A stretch of DNA of 64,000 nt from positions 248,001 through 312,000 of the forward strand of contig BGZK01000084.1 of the NCBI GenBank assembly GCA_005406025.1, in the 5' to 3' direction. Below are positions 44,744-57,200 of the stretch, piece after piece. The DNA comes from Eumeta japonica. Lineage: Eukaryota > Arthropoda > Insecta > Lepidoptera > Psychidae. The position numbers were made by a program, and so were the translations under genes. Below the pieces are notes generated by a model. The model searched no databases. It worked only from the letters and a program-made list of their open reading frames with translations, and was not told the DNA's origin. Positions within the stretch are counted from its first letter, which is position 1. Each line of letters starts with the position of its first letter.

Positions 44744-46383
44744 AAACAGAGAACCTTTTTATAAAAATTTTATAATAGACAATAGAAATATTACGTTGTA
44801 GCATTGCTGTTCATTTACATACTTCATGAGTAAACAAACCGTATATACCCTGCTATAGTTATTTGTAAAAAGGGCTGTATTCAAAAATTATTCATTAACA
44901 GAACTTTTAACATAATCTAAACCTATTCGTAAATTCATCAACATTTAACATATACGTGTAATCATTTTACTTTTATATCGTTTTTACTTTTACCCATATT
45001 CGTCTTATAAATTAGCCCGTCTTATAATTGTCAAAGTCCAAATCACTGTTACTTGACTACCCTTTGCAAGAACATTTAATTGTTGTATCAGATCTAATCA
45101 CCCCGCTCCTGCATTTCCACAATCTTATTTCAGATAAAAGTCCAATAACAAGAAATATATTAGAAAGTTACTCCGAAAGAAATCGTATGTGAAAACCTCA
45201 GATGTAATTTATCTCTCGGGTAAAGCAAAACATAGCACAAATTTTATTTTTTGCAATAAATTTTAGGTAGGTAGATATCGAATATGCTAACAAGCATAAA
45301 AATCAGCATTTTTATTAAGCGTTATCATTTTTGGCTGATGATTCATACAAGCTAGTTTACTGATAAACCATAGATTCTTTTGACGGGTGCAACGAAAATT
45401 ATAAGAAATCAAACAGCATCGACAGTTCTCAAATAGTTTATTTCAATTTATACACACAAATCAGTCATGCTTGTTATCCGAGGGCCGGCACAAATGCTAA
45501 CGGCGTTCACGAGCTGCTGCCAATAATTGCAGTTACATAAAAATATCAATACAGACCGCTATACATTTTGATTCTCTACGCAGACCGCTCGAATACAATT
45601 TTTAACAACCAAACGGATTTATCTACCTACCTAACGCGATAGGCTTTTCTATAAATCCCCCCCATCCATTCTAAAGGTTTAAATAAAGTTCTAAATCGTC
45701 ACATACCACTAACATACACTCGATTCGCCTATCAGCCACATCTAAGTTTGCCGGCTCCTTCGATACACTTTCTATCGGCTCATGATAAATGTGGTTAGTA
45801 CCATCGGCAGGGCTAGCACGCTAACCTTCGACATGCGTCGACTTCGAAAGAGATTCAATTCTTGCCGACAAATATACCTATGTTATCCTAGCGTGACCGT
45901 TAGAATAAAAAAAACGCTACAATAGAAGGAACGTGACACGAACAGTTTAATTTGGTAAATTTTTGACTTGCAAACTAAATACTACTAAATTAAATAATGA
46001 TATAGCTTAAAGCAGTATTTTATATTTATAGAAATAGGTACGAATTTACCTACATTGCCTTCGATTCCCGCACGCTCGATCATACAGATAAGCACACTAT
46101 AAAAATAAAGCTACGGTGCGCATACACTTTTATGCAACACTATAGGCTCATCAATAAATTAAGTCAGGCGAATTTCATAATTTTTGGAGTCCGTCCGTCC
46201 CCCCTCTCCATAACCATATCACATGGTGTCAATTGTGTAACGGTTTAACCCCTAGCCCCTTATCATCACACATTTTTGCATTTTTAAATTTAGAATCTAT
46301 TTATTTACTTCTATTAAAATACATTTATTTAAGACAACAATAAGTCAAGCATTTTGGAATATTTTTAAAGTACGACATAGTAG

Positions 46384-46552
46384 GTACAGTACAAGGCACG
46401 AAACTTTGCCGCTGTGAAGTTCGTCACAAAAGCATCGCAATGGCGTAAAACAGGTACGCGGCGAAGAAGGAAGAGTCGGGAAGCGTAATACCTGCACAAT
46501 ATATCATTCGCAGCCAATTCAGAGCGGCAAAGTTTCGTGCGTTATACTGTAC
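46384..46552. mobile_element. MITE family 1, copy 3
   Basis: Same orientation as copy 1 and closest to it, including the core GCATCGCAATGGCGTAAAAC and AAGAAGGAAGAGTCGGG. The ends GTACAGTACAAGGCACGAAA and its mate are intact. Confidence 0.85.
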
Positions 46553-47179
46553 AACGAGAGAGTTTTCATATTTGAAGGTTAGGATTCTATTACTTTACAT
46601 TTGTAAATGTAATACCTAAAAGCTTATTGACTCGTCCACCCCTTGTCATGCGACGTCGCGCTTTCAGAGGGTCCATGCCCCGTCTACCCCGTTAACGTGT
46701 GATGTAATTTACGGATGGCTCCTATCGACTGGTCGTGGTCTCGACGAAAATCCGTCGAGATTCACGATGCAAAAAATTCCGGTCGTTGTATAATGATAAA
46801 AACTCGGTGTACGTAGAAATCGTCTTGTACTCCTGGTTTATTTTAGCACGAAATCACGTGCGGAACACGTTGTAACACGAGTGACACAGTGAATTTTGAT
46901 TCGAATGCATCGCTATTGTTCAAAAATATCAGCCGGATAACGCACGGTTGATGGAATTGGTTGAGAGTTGTGGAGTGGTTGCACAAACGTATCAAACATT
47001 TCATTATATACAACATGTAAAAATACAATAAATACGTAATGTGACATTTTCTTGTAGTAATATAAACATTTTACTTTTTATCGAATACGTTGCACTAAAA
47101 GTAGATAAAAACGTCCAATGACCTAGTTTTCGCCCGCAGCTCCGCCAGCGTTGACATAGAATGAATTCTTTTTTACAGA

Positions 47180-47400
47180 GCGACCGCGCTGTCAGCCATA
47201 ATCGCGATCCTGTTCCCGCTCTTAACTCTAATTCCGGTCTCGATTTAAATCCCGATTTCGCCTTTGAATCGATTCCGATGAAATTCACAGAGGAAGCCAC
47301 AGTATTATATCGAGAGAACACGCTCTCGCTATTTTTATTTTACTGTGAAACAAACTCGCTCACGCTCTTGATCCCGATCCTGGTCCTATTTGCGATACTG
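47180..47400. repeat. Degenerate hexamer-like array, opposite strand
   Basis: Variants of GATCCTGTTCCCGCTC and AATTCCGGTCTCGATT repeat with period about six. It explains an open frame of 85 codons here that does not look like a protein. Confidence 0.55.
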
Positions 47401-48302
47401 ATCACAGACCGATGCTGAACTTGCCTCCCTCTTGAACGGTTCCGTTGCCGTACAATAACCGATCAGCGTAACAATCCGTTCTAGGTTCAAACGCGCGAAG
47501 CCGCGAGCGAATGCTAGTACATTTATTAATTATATATGCATGCAGTAGCTTTTCCATGAAAAAGTAACCAACATTCATTCGTCCTCGCAAACTTTTGCAT
47601 TTACAAAATCAGTAGAACTGTTTTACTGCCATTACATTTGGATCACTACCTTCGCCTTTACGCTCGTAAGTGTGCTTTGTATAAGCGTCTTGTAATGACC
47701 GAGACCTATCATCTTTATCGGAACATGTCTTCTTGTCAATGACTTTGCTTAACATACACATATGATTAAAACGTGATTCCACACCAAGAGCCTCTTCTCT
47801 TTATACTTCCACCGTGCACATACTAAGCAATTGGAGAAAAAAACAACTTATCATTTGATATTGTCACAGACGTTTTGCGTATTCTACTGTTAATATAATT
47901 TTAACTTATCTTTCTTGTGTAGCCATGCTGACCCTGCAGAAATAGGTACATATAGAAATATCAGTCACTCATTTGAAAGAATATTTAGAATAACAAACTT
48001 ATTTTAGTGGAATTAGTAAATTAGTCTTTTCATCACAGAGTTAAGCATACTTTTCCAAATTCTAAGAAACGCATTTTATGCTCGGTTTTTCGTAATAAAT
48101 GTATATTAGTAAGTATATTTTAAAAACTACATGTAATAATGTAGTCATAAAAAAATAAAAGGATGGAATAGAAATATATAATATAAATTCATAAGATTTG
48201 GGAACAATTATCGCCTGTATCACCATTTCTACACAAATACACATTTATATACCTATCTATACTATGAAATAAATATTTATTTGACAATCAGTGGATAACA
48301 AT

Positions 48303-48481
48303 ACAGGCGCTGTCCAGTGCGCAGCACGCCATGCGCTACGTTGCGCACTTGAGCGGCACGAATAATTACATTACCGTGCGCAATGTTGTGTTCAACGTGT
48401 TGCGATGGGTAACCGTACTTGTATTCTAATACTAAGAACACGTAAGTAGTGCATCCGTGTACTGCAACGGACAACGCCCGT
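48303..48481. mobile_element. CpG-rich MITE-like inverted repeat (family 5)
   Basis: The left end ACAGGCGCTGTCCAGTGC pairs with ACGGGCGTTGTCCGTTGC read back from the right. The body is CpG-rich (TGCGCAGCACGC, GTGCGCAATG) within AT-rich DNA, which explains a 75-codon shadow frame on the minus strand. Confidence 0.6.
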
Positions 48482-51400
48482 AAATGTAATTTTAATAGAA
48501 GCATTTAAATGATCGGACATGAGACATCATACAAACTTAACCTTAACTGCCAAATGAAATGGTCTCCAGTGAAAGTCTAGAAAAATTTTAATGTATTTTA
48601 CTAAATTTTAATATTCGTTACCTATCAAAAACAGCTTCCATTTATCATTCTTTGGATATCGGCGGGCATTTATTAAGTGTTTTTTTTTTGTGCTAACATT
48701 TTTGAAATACTATACATGACAATTATTCAAACTATTGTTCTCTCTCACTTAATGTGAAAGGCAAGTTCTAAAGAATGAAATATAAAATAGAAACGAAAAA
48801 GATTTTTTTGTTAAATACATAAAAGCTAAACTAAAATTTGTTTAATATCGATCATTCCACACATTTAACATGAACCAGCCCATGCTTTACAAAATTATGA
48901 AATAACACCAAAGGCGAGGTACACTTTAGTTTCATAGTAAAATTTTATTATAAAATATTTCAGTATTCATAGATTCCTAATTAGGTAACTTCACTGCTAC
49001 AATAAATATGTTTCTATCTTTCCACTCTAATGTGAATATGAAATATCTACACCAGTCTAAAGGTAAAATCTTTACGAGACAGATAAATCACACTTTCCTG
49101 TTGAACATTTTGTTTGGTCCAGAATTACCATTGGAACCTGAAGCCACTTATCAAATTATTACACAATTACACACAATATACACTGACAAATACTACAGAG
49201 ACAAGAATATACACAGATATCTCTCCTAACAGCTTTTTTTTTCTAACTTATTAGATAGCACATAAAGGAACGTACAGAAAAAACAAGAGCAACAAACCTT
49301 CCTTTCTTATATCTGAAAGGGCGTATTCATTTAGCAATCGCGAATTGAATAATTTATTGGTTTTTATACATCTGTTTATATACAGTTTTTTAGTGTGAAG
49401 GACAACCTTTAGGGAGGTCACAGTACAGCACACAAACGCAAGTGCTCCTGTTTTAAGTACTATTGTCAAAATTTTGCTAAAATAATGGAAATTTTTATTG
49501 CTGAATCAAAAAGAGAAATCACTAAAAATAATTTGTTATAAATCAAGTAGAAGCATAGAAAAGCATCGGTTTTCAACATTTATTTAGAACTTGCTTGAAA
49601 AACGGAGTTTAATAAAAAAAAATACTACATTGACATAGAATTTGACATCACATAATAAGTTATGTAATGAGTATGTTTGTAAATATTCCCAAAGATTTAT
49701 TATATAATATCGAGGCTAGGACTACCTAATTCTAAAAAAGCTAATTTTAAAATCTATTTTCGAAATGATACTTCAATTTTGTGACTGGTTCACTATGATA
49801 ATAAACCTACTTTTGTCACTAAACTATTCACAAATTTTATCAATACATAGAATTAATTACACCTAAACGATCATATCAGCTCGCCTATTAATAAGTTTTA
49901 ACACAAACATTAATTTTATGAGACGATAGTACTTATACATTATTCGATTTTCAACTATATGTAAAGTTACTGTTATTAACTATAACAGAAACAAAATAAA
50001 GCACTATTTAAAAAGAATGATTATCCTTTTCAAAATTTAGCATTTCGCAGAGCTAAATGAATAGGCCCGCTACAAAATATAATAAAATTACAATTACTGC
50101 ATCCAGATTAGTATGGATTACATTATTAGGTGTATTTATCATAAGTGGAATGTCTATATGTAAAGACTAATTTTATGAAGTTAGTGAGTACATTATTTGA
50201 TTTCTGATCATAAACGGACTAAAGATCAAGTTTCATTTTTCTGGACCCTAAACTATATATTATTGTTATTGATCTTCAATCATTTTAATTGTTGAAGGTA
50301 GTTTTCATAACAATTTTAGATTTCTATTAATATTTTACAACAAATAAATAAATAGCCAATAAAATAATATTAATAATAACAAAAATAAATAAAACTTGCA
50401 CTAATCAAAAATATGTACATCTATCAATGATGACATCTCTTCCAGTTCATAGTTACAATACTCTTATATTATATTTCTACACTCCTCTGTAAAAAACCGA
50501 ATGTATCAAATTAAACATCATATTTTGCATTAACTAATATAAAAATGTTTTAAATAATTCTAAATTACATATTTTGTATCACTGCAATGTATGCACATGG
50601 CTTCCCCAAAAATCCTATTATCAACAATATAAATATTACAATTGTAAATTCTGATATTAAACTCGATCCAAGGAAGAATTTACATCTAACAATAAATAGA
50701 TAAGTAAATGCAATACTAATATAATTTAGGATTAATATATAAAGTGAGAGTTATAACCATCATATCATGAAGAATTAATTCTCTAGAATTATAATTTATG
50801 TTTATGTATGTAGTCAACTGTCAAAATTATAGTAATATCTACTAATATTATATCTGGATTTATAACCCAAGTGAAGTGAAACACAACTCAGTACATATTT
50901 CATATATGAAACACACTTCCTTACCTAGAGGTTGAAATTACATACATCCTACAAAATTGTCAATCTCTAAAAGAAATTTCTAGGAGTTGCTTTCCTACAC
51001 TGGAGTATGTACATACTGGATAAGTGCAACTTAAAGTACATGTAACAGAATGCCTATATAAGTGATAGACCATAAATGATAGACCATGTATAAAAGAATC
51101 TATTACAATATTTTTTTTAAAGAATATTTATATGCTCCGTTGGCCTACCTCACATCCTGTATGGGATTCTAAACTCAAAAACTCCTGATTGTCTTAATAG
51201 TTTAAGCTTAGAAAATTATATTTCATCAAATGCTTAGGAAAATCATGTCAAATATACAAACAACACAAAAGTTGACATGTCCTGTTGTGCATTAGTTTAC
51301 ACTGCATGATGATGAATTAATAGAACTGTGAGACTATAATGGTATTCAAAATTATATACAAAAATATGACATTAATATTAAATGATGCATAAAATAAATA

Positions 51401-52370
51401 CAAAATAATTAATGGGTATTCTGACAGTAATAATGAAAAAGCTATTAAGACTAACACCATGAAGCATTCATATTACAATAAACTGCACAGAGTTTTAATT
51501 TGTGCAAGCAAACCAGGGTCCATGGGCCCTAGCAATAAAAAAATATCACTCACAATTCCATAGAAATAACTACTCATATATTTTATTTATCTACTGCAGC
51601 CGAAACCTTCACAATTGAACCATCATCAATCAGACTAGAGCATTATTAGTATCCTCAGGCAAGAAATTTGTATTACAAAGATGTCTATATCTAACGTTTA
51701 GCAGCATTATCGTTTAAGTCTTAGGCCATGTTACTTATAGCCATCATCTAGTTAATTTTAATATGATAGCTGTTTATAAATATTTACTGTAGAAAATATG
51801 TTTATTAGTTCATGCTTACTTAGTATTTTTGTATGTAAGAGTATTATTTTATACTAAATATACAGAAATTTTGTCTACAAAACATATATACGAAGATGAT
51901 GTACATAAAATACATATTCACTATGGATAGCTTCCATTATCTACATTTTATATTCACTATTTATATTTTGATATAAGAAAATTCCTCATTTAGCTAAATC
52001 TTACGACCATAGCTGAAAGTTAAGGATTAGAGTAATAAATAACAATACAAAGAAAAAGAACAGTGAAAAATAACTTTTACCGATATAAAAATAACAAGAT
52101 CAAAAGGTGGATTTGAAGCACATTAGTTTTTGTTACACAGTAATGCCTTTTACATAATTTTATATTCATTCTCATCAAATGGAATATGCTACTATTCCAA
52201 AAAGATTTTTTTACTGATTAGGCCTCTTAACTATATTTAAAATTGTTTCATATATCAATTACAGACTTCATACTTTGAACATCTCCCATCATATCTTAAT
52301 GCAAAAGCTATATATATTATTATACATCAAATGTATAAAATCACAGATAATTACTGTTCTAGGCGATAAT

Positions 52371-54206
52371 TTAAAGATCTTTCTTTCCAACAAGAAGGTA
52401 AACGTTCATATCATCCTTACCTTTGACGTAAACGCTGCCCCGGGGCTCGAACTCGTACCTGGCTTCCAATACCGGTATGCAGGCTTCCCCTACTTGAATT
52501 CTTTTAGGCACTCCCGTGGAATCCATCCGAGAAGCGATATTGACTGCATCACCCCAAATATCATAATATAACTTGGTCGTTCCTATCACTCCGGCGGTGA
52601 CATCACCGAAATTGTATCCTATGCGCATAATAAAATCGAACCCGAGTAAATCCTTATTGAAATTGTCAACAACCTTCTGCATCTCCAATGCGAAATCCAT
52701 GAGCTGATATAGATGCTCATGGGCCTCCGATTCCCGCCTTAAATCAGGATTGAGCCCACTGGCCGCCATGAAAGTACTACCTATAGTTTTAATCTTCTCG
52801 ACATGTTGAAATTCCGGTCTTTCTAGTAGCTCATCAAAATCTGCCACTAATTCATTTAGCACTCTCAAATACTCTTTTCCTTTCAAATATGTCTCGTCAT
52901 ACATTTCATTGAAGTTCACAATACTAGCAAATATGATTCCCGCATTGATGTGATTCTCAGAATATTTGGCTGTATTCTTTAATTGGTCGGCGACATGCCT
53001 AGGAATTATGTTATGTAGCAACCAGTCAGCTTGATTTCGCATATTTTGGACACTGATTTTGTCGCGATTCGCCACCATGTTGCTATGGAAACTAAGGCGG
53101 TAACTTATTTCGAATTCTCTATTCAAAAACCATACAAGGGTTAGCAACAATGCTATGTCGATATACAATTCGTTGAGATGAATCTTGTGTTGTATTTTTT
53201 CTTCGTTGTATGCATTCGACTGATTGTAAAAAAGACGTTTAAAATTATTAGGATCTGTGTAGTTATAAGAACCTACTGGTAATGTAATATTTCGACCTAG
53301 TAAATTTGGAATTAACTGTTCAATATCACCATATTCGTGAGTATTACTACCATGGCACCCCAAAACAATGAGAAAAAGGAATAGGACGGCATAAAATGTC
53401 ACTAGAGTATTCTTTACCAACCAATTCATTTGTGTGAAGTTGCAAAAGTGAACAACACTTATGCAAAACAAATAGACATAGAATGATTGACCACCCCCAA
53501 AAAACGAGAGAGTAGTATATTTACATGAAAAGTTGACTAGCACACACAATATTGGCAAACTTATCAATACACTACCTACAAAATGCCAAGGGTACCAAGC
53601 GGATAGCTGCCTATAAACATATACGGATTTCCTCATAGTTCCTGTCATTATGTTAGGTTCTTTGTTAGTTTTCCATTTCAAATAATGCCTATATATACAG
53701 AGCGATATGGCTATAGCCTCTATAATCACAAATAGCACAAACCAACCCAACCAATTCTTCCACTCACGGTACAGCATAAAGATCGATGCGGAAACAGTTA
53801 AGAATATAATAGCTGAGACGATAATATCTAAAGCTGTATTAAATCTAGATGTTGTCAATGTGGGTGGGAAATCTTCACAATCATCACTGCGATGAGCTTT
53901 ATCCCTATAATACTGCTCTGTTTCTTTCGACCTGAAGAACAGAGTAAATCTGTTCAAAGGTGCTTGGACAAAGTAGTTGATGCCGGACCTCGCATTGTCT
54001 TGGACACATCTGATTAATTGAAGATCCGACTGTTTCCTCAACTTCTGTAGAGAATGAACCTGTTGATCATTCAGAGGTGGCGGCAAACGACTTCGAGACG
54101 GTACATCGTTCAATGACGACTGACTCGACGTGTAGTAGCCGGACACCCGGTGCTGCATTATATCGGTTCGTGATGCCGCTAAGGCCGTTTGATTCAATAC
54201 GTATAT
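52371..54206 (-). CDS. Ac13E: Ac13E-like last exon: M7-M12 and C2 catalytic domain
   Basis: This single exon of 611 codons starts after a TTATTTTTCAG acceptor with IYVLNQTALA and ends GKKDL before TAA at 52371-52373. Six membrane helices lie at about residues 124-146, 152-172, 206-226, 240-257, 266-284 and 346-362, with possible glycosylation sites in the last outer loop (NIT 306, NYT 315, NQS 328). The C2 domain runs from about 420 to 607. The adenine-site Lys473 and Asp549 (YDIWG) and the transition-state Asn556, Arg560 and Lys595 are all present, by alignment to mammalian cyclases from memory, so the domain looks functional. Leu447 and Ser477 occupy the forskolin-contact positions. The protein stops right after C2, without the long tail of vertebrate AC9. 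Confidence 0.97.
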   Translation of the reverse strand: MYVLNQTALAASRTDIMQHRVSGYYTSSQSSLNDVPSRSRLPPPLNDQQVHSLQKLRKQSDLQLIRCVQDNARSGINYFVQAPLNRFTLFFRSKETEQYYRDKAHRSDDCEDFPPTLTTSRFNTALDIIVSAIIFLTVSASIFMLYREWKNWLGWFVLFVIIEAIAISLCIYRHYLKWKTNKEPNIMTGTMRKSVYVYRQLSAWYPWHFVGSVLISLPILCVLVNFSCKYTTLSFFGGGQSFYVYLFCISVVHFCNFTQMNWLVKNTLVTFYAVLFLFLIVLGCHGSNTHEYGDIEQLIPNLLGRNITLPVGSYNYTDPNNFKRLFYNQSNAYNEEKIQHKIHLNELYIDIALLLTLVWFLNREFEISYRLSFHSNMVANRDKISVQNMRNQADWLLHNIIPRHVADQLKNTAKYSENHINAGIIFASIVNFNEMYDETYLKGKEYLRVLNELVADFDELLERPEFQHVEKIKTIGSTFMAASGLNPDLRRESEAHEHLYQLMDFALEMQKVVDNFNKDLLGFDFIMRIGYNFGDVTAGVIGTTKLYYDIWGDAVNIASRMDSTGVPKRIQVGEACIPVLEARYEFEPRGSVYVKGKDDMNVYLLVGKKDL

Positions 54207-57200
54207 CTGAAAAATAAATATTGTCAATTAAAGTAGATTCCCCACATGTCACCAAGATTGAAATAGTCCTGACGTTTAATTTAATTTTTAAGATAAAAAC
54301 TAAATGTGCAGTTAGGGACCCCCATCAGGAAGGAAGTTTTTAATATAAATAATGCAAAGTAAGAAATAAAATTAAAGAGTTTCATTTAATATTTTAAGAA
54401 AAATAATCATTTATAATAATGATAATATAAACTCACGCCTATTTCCCAGAAGGGTAGGCAGACATTATAGATTTCCACATATGAAATCTTTGCATATTTC
54501 TCCTGCCGAACTGACATCCATCAATCTTTTCTTACAAGCTCGTCGGTTGCGGGTGCTTAAAATTTGGCCTTTTAATATGCTACCAATATGGTCCGCATAG
54601 GATTTTCTAGAGCGACCCTTGCCGACTTTTCCATCACACACACTCGCTCTATAGATTTGTTTTGTCAATCTACTTTCATTCTGACTGCCTGATTGGCGCA
54701 GTAGTAGTGACCCTACTTGCTGTGCTAGGGAGCGTGGGTTCGATTCCCGCACAAGAGAAACAATTATCTATTTGATTAAAAATTAATGTTTGTCTTGAGT
54801 CTGGGTCTTTCTATGTATTATACATATATATTTACAAAAAATATATATATATGTATGTATTATACCAACTATCTGGTATCCTAGTACAAGCCTCCTCGCT
54901 TAATTTGGGCTACAAAAAGTCCAAAGATATTATTATTGTTATTTTTATATTCATCCTTTCCAGATAGGCAAACATACTTCTTTCTACTCTAGTCACTAAA
55001 TCTTCCTTCAAACCACACAGCTCTATAACATCACTGTTTCTAGATCTATCTTTCCAAGACACTCCACACATACTATCCGGTGATGGCATCTCCACTGCAT
55101 TGATTCTACTTTTATTTTTATTCTGCCATACCCAACTTTCACTACCATACAGCGTAGGGATTAGGACCACGTTATGGATAGCCAAGCGTGCTTGTCGTGA
55201 GACGCTTTTACTATTCATAATAGCGAGCAAGGCCCCATTCACTTTATTTCCCGCATTCACTCCCCCTTTCGATATCTCTGTCATGTTTACCATCATTTGT
55301 AAACAGACTACACAAGTATACAAACAAACTCTTTCACTTGTTCGACTTTCTCACCTTCTATAAGTATATCAATCGTGCTTTCGCCTCATTCAAACACCAT
55401 CACCTTAGTCTTACCGACATTTACTTTCACACCTTTTTTCTTAATAGAATCATTAATTTTATTTACCATCTCCTGCAGACTGCACGCCGACAGCGTAAGG
55501 ATTACTTGGTCGTCGGCGTACAGGAGGTATTTTACAGACAGCTCATCCATTCTTAGTCCACATTCATACTCTTTCAAATCATGTAGACAGCTATCCATGA
55601 ATAGATTGAATAGCCACGGTGAACCTACACATCCCTGTATGACACCCCTGCGGATGTCAAACCAGTCAGTATATGCCCCTTTTATTTTGACACAAGCACT
55701 GGAGCCCCCCTACATAGGGATTGCTGTGCTTATATCGATCCGCTACGCACACCATGCATGAATAGGATTCTCCATAGATCATTTTTTTCACTCTATCATA
55801 AGCTTTTTCCAGATCTACGAAAATACAGAAAACCTTTTGGCCGCTGGACAAAAAATTTTTTGCAATGTTTCACAGAAAAAAAAATTTGATCCCTACACTC
55901 CAACTCTTCAAAATCCTGCTCGTATGTCCCAAATCTTGTTTTAGTCTCATTCACGACTCTTTCGATAATGATTTTCGCATGCAATTTGCCAACGACGCTG
56001 AGGCTTATAGGGCGGTAATTTGTGCAAACCTGCCGTGGACCTTTCACATTATTTCCCTTTCAGTAAATGTTCATCATCACCCCTAATTACATGTACAAAT
56101 GATGTCTCGAAATTATTCCGGGCGTTTTACACCATATGCCAAAAAAGTTTTTGGTTAGCACAGACATTATCCGAAAATCTCCTATCATAGCATTCTTTTA
56201 TTTCATCCTTTCTTCTTTTCACACATTCCTTAGCTCTCATTTTTGTATCTTTTTATGTACTTTCAGCATATTTTAGCTTACCTTTTAAGATGTGCTTCCT
56301 TTGCACTCTGTGGTTGGCCTTTACAGACAGTAAATCCAGCCATTCTTTGACTGTGACTACTATCCTCACTTCGAAATTCCACAATTCATTATCTTTCTTA
56401 CTAACATTTGTTCTCTTATTCACTCCACATACCTTTTTTTGCTTCATATACTAATATAGGTTTCGTCACCTTCCATAATTCGTCAAGTTCTAAATATTCA
56501 TACTGTTTGATTTTACCTAAAGTATCTTTCAATTGCTCTACATACTCAACTTCTATTCTTTTACTAAATGTCTTATTAAATTTTACTAAAAATACTATTT
56601 ATTTACTAAAAATAAAATAGTTAATTATAAGTTACATAAAAAATATTAAATAAGTTTAGAAAAAGAGAGAGAGCCTCATGGAGGACGCATAACGCTTTTT
56701 AACTACTACCGCAAACAGCATTAGGAATTTCACTCCAAAAACTTGTATTTCCCATTTGCATTCGCTAAAAAAATATTGTATACTGAACAGTTCTTCTGTA
56801 AATATCTCCAATGTTCACTTTAGACAAATAGTAGTGTTTCTGTATGTGTCATTTATTGTAACATCTATTATTCTGAAACAACTACGAACACAACCATTCG
56901 AATAAGACAAAGTCCATGACTTATTCTGTTTGATACAATATATAATTTTTAATTAATATGTTAGTAATAATACTAACACATATGTATTAGTATTATTTTT
57001 AGTAAGTAAATTTTTACTTATATAAGTAAAAATTTACTAATATGTGTCAGTATTATTTAATTTTTACTTATATAAGTAAAAATTTACTAATATGTGTCAG
57101 TATTATTTATATATGTTCACCAATTTCTCGGAAACAGCTTAAGTGACTTAGATTTTTTAAGTTGTACTCCATTAAAATAGATCTCGAAATGGTCCTGCAA

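Larger units (their letters stand above)
37112..52370. other. Intergenic region between the convergent 3' ends
   Basis: 15 kb without a supported gene. It contains both 3' UTRs, the 118-bp satellite, two copies of MITE family 1, two other inverted-repeat elements, a mariner fragment, the CA/CG microsatellite, and AT-rich filler. I see nothing else in 38760-40900, 44470-46380 or 48510-52370; the last may include a long cyclase 3' UTR. Confidence 0.7.

Noticed and set aside
47161..47418. 85-codon frame
   Set aside because: Translates a degenerate period-six array; no protein features.
48277..48504. 75-codon minus-strand frame
   Set aside because: Explained by a CpG-rich inverted-repeat element.
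53707..53895. + strand frame and similar frames inside the cyclase exon
   Set aside because: Shadows of the long conserved minus-strand frame.
54465..54752. 95-codon minus-strand protein
   Set aside because: A chimera of antisense SINE and the LINE C-terminus.
54690..54760. tRNA gene
   Set aside because: A and B boxes are present, but the sequence does not fold as a cloverleaf with anticodon and acceptor stems, and it continues into a SINE body.
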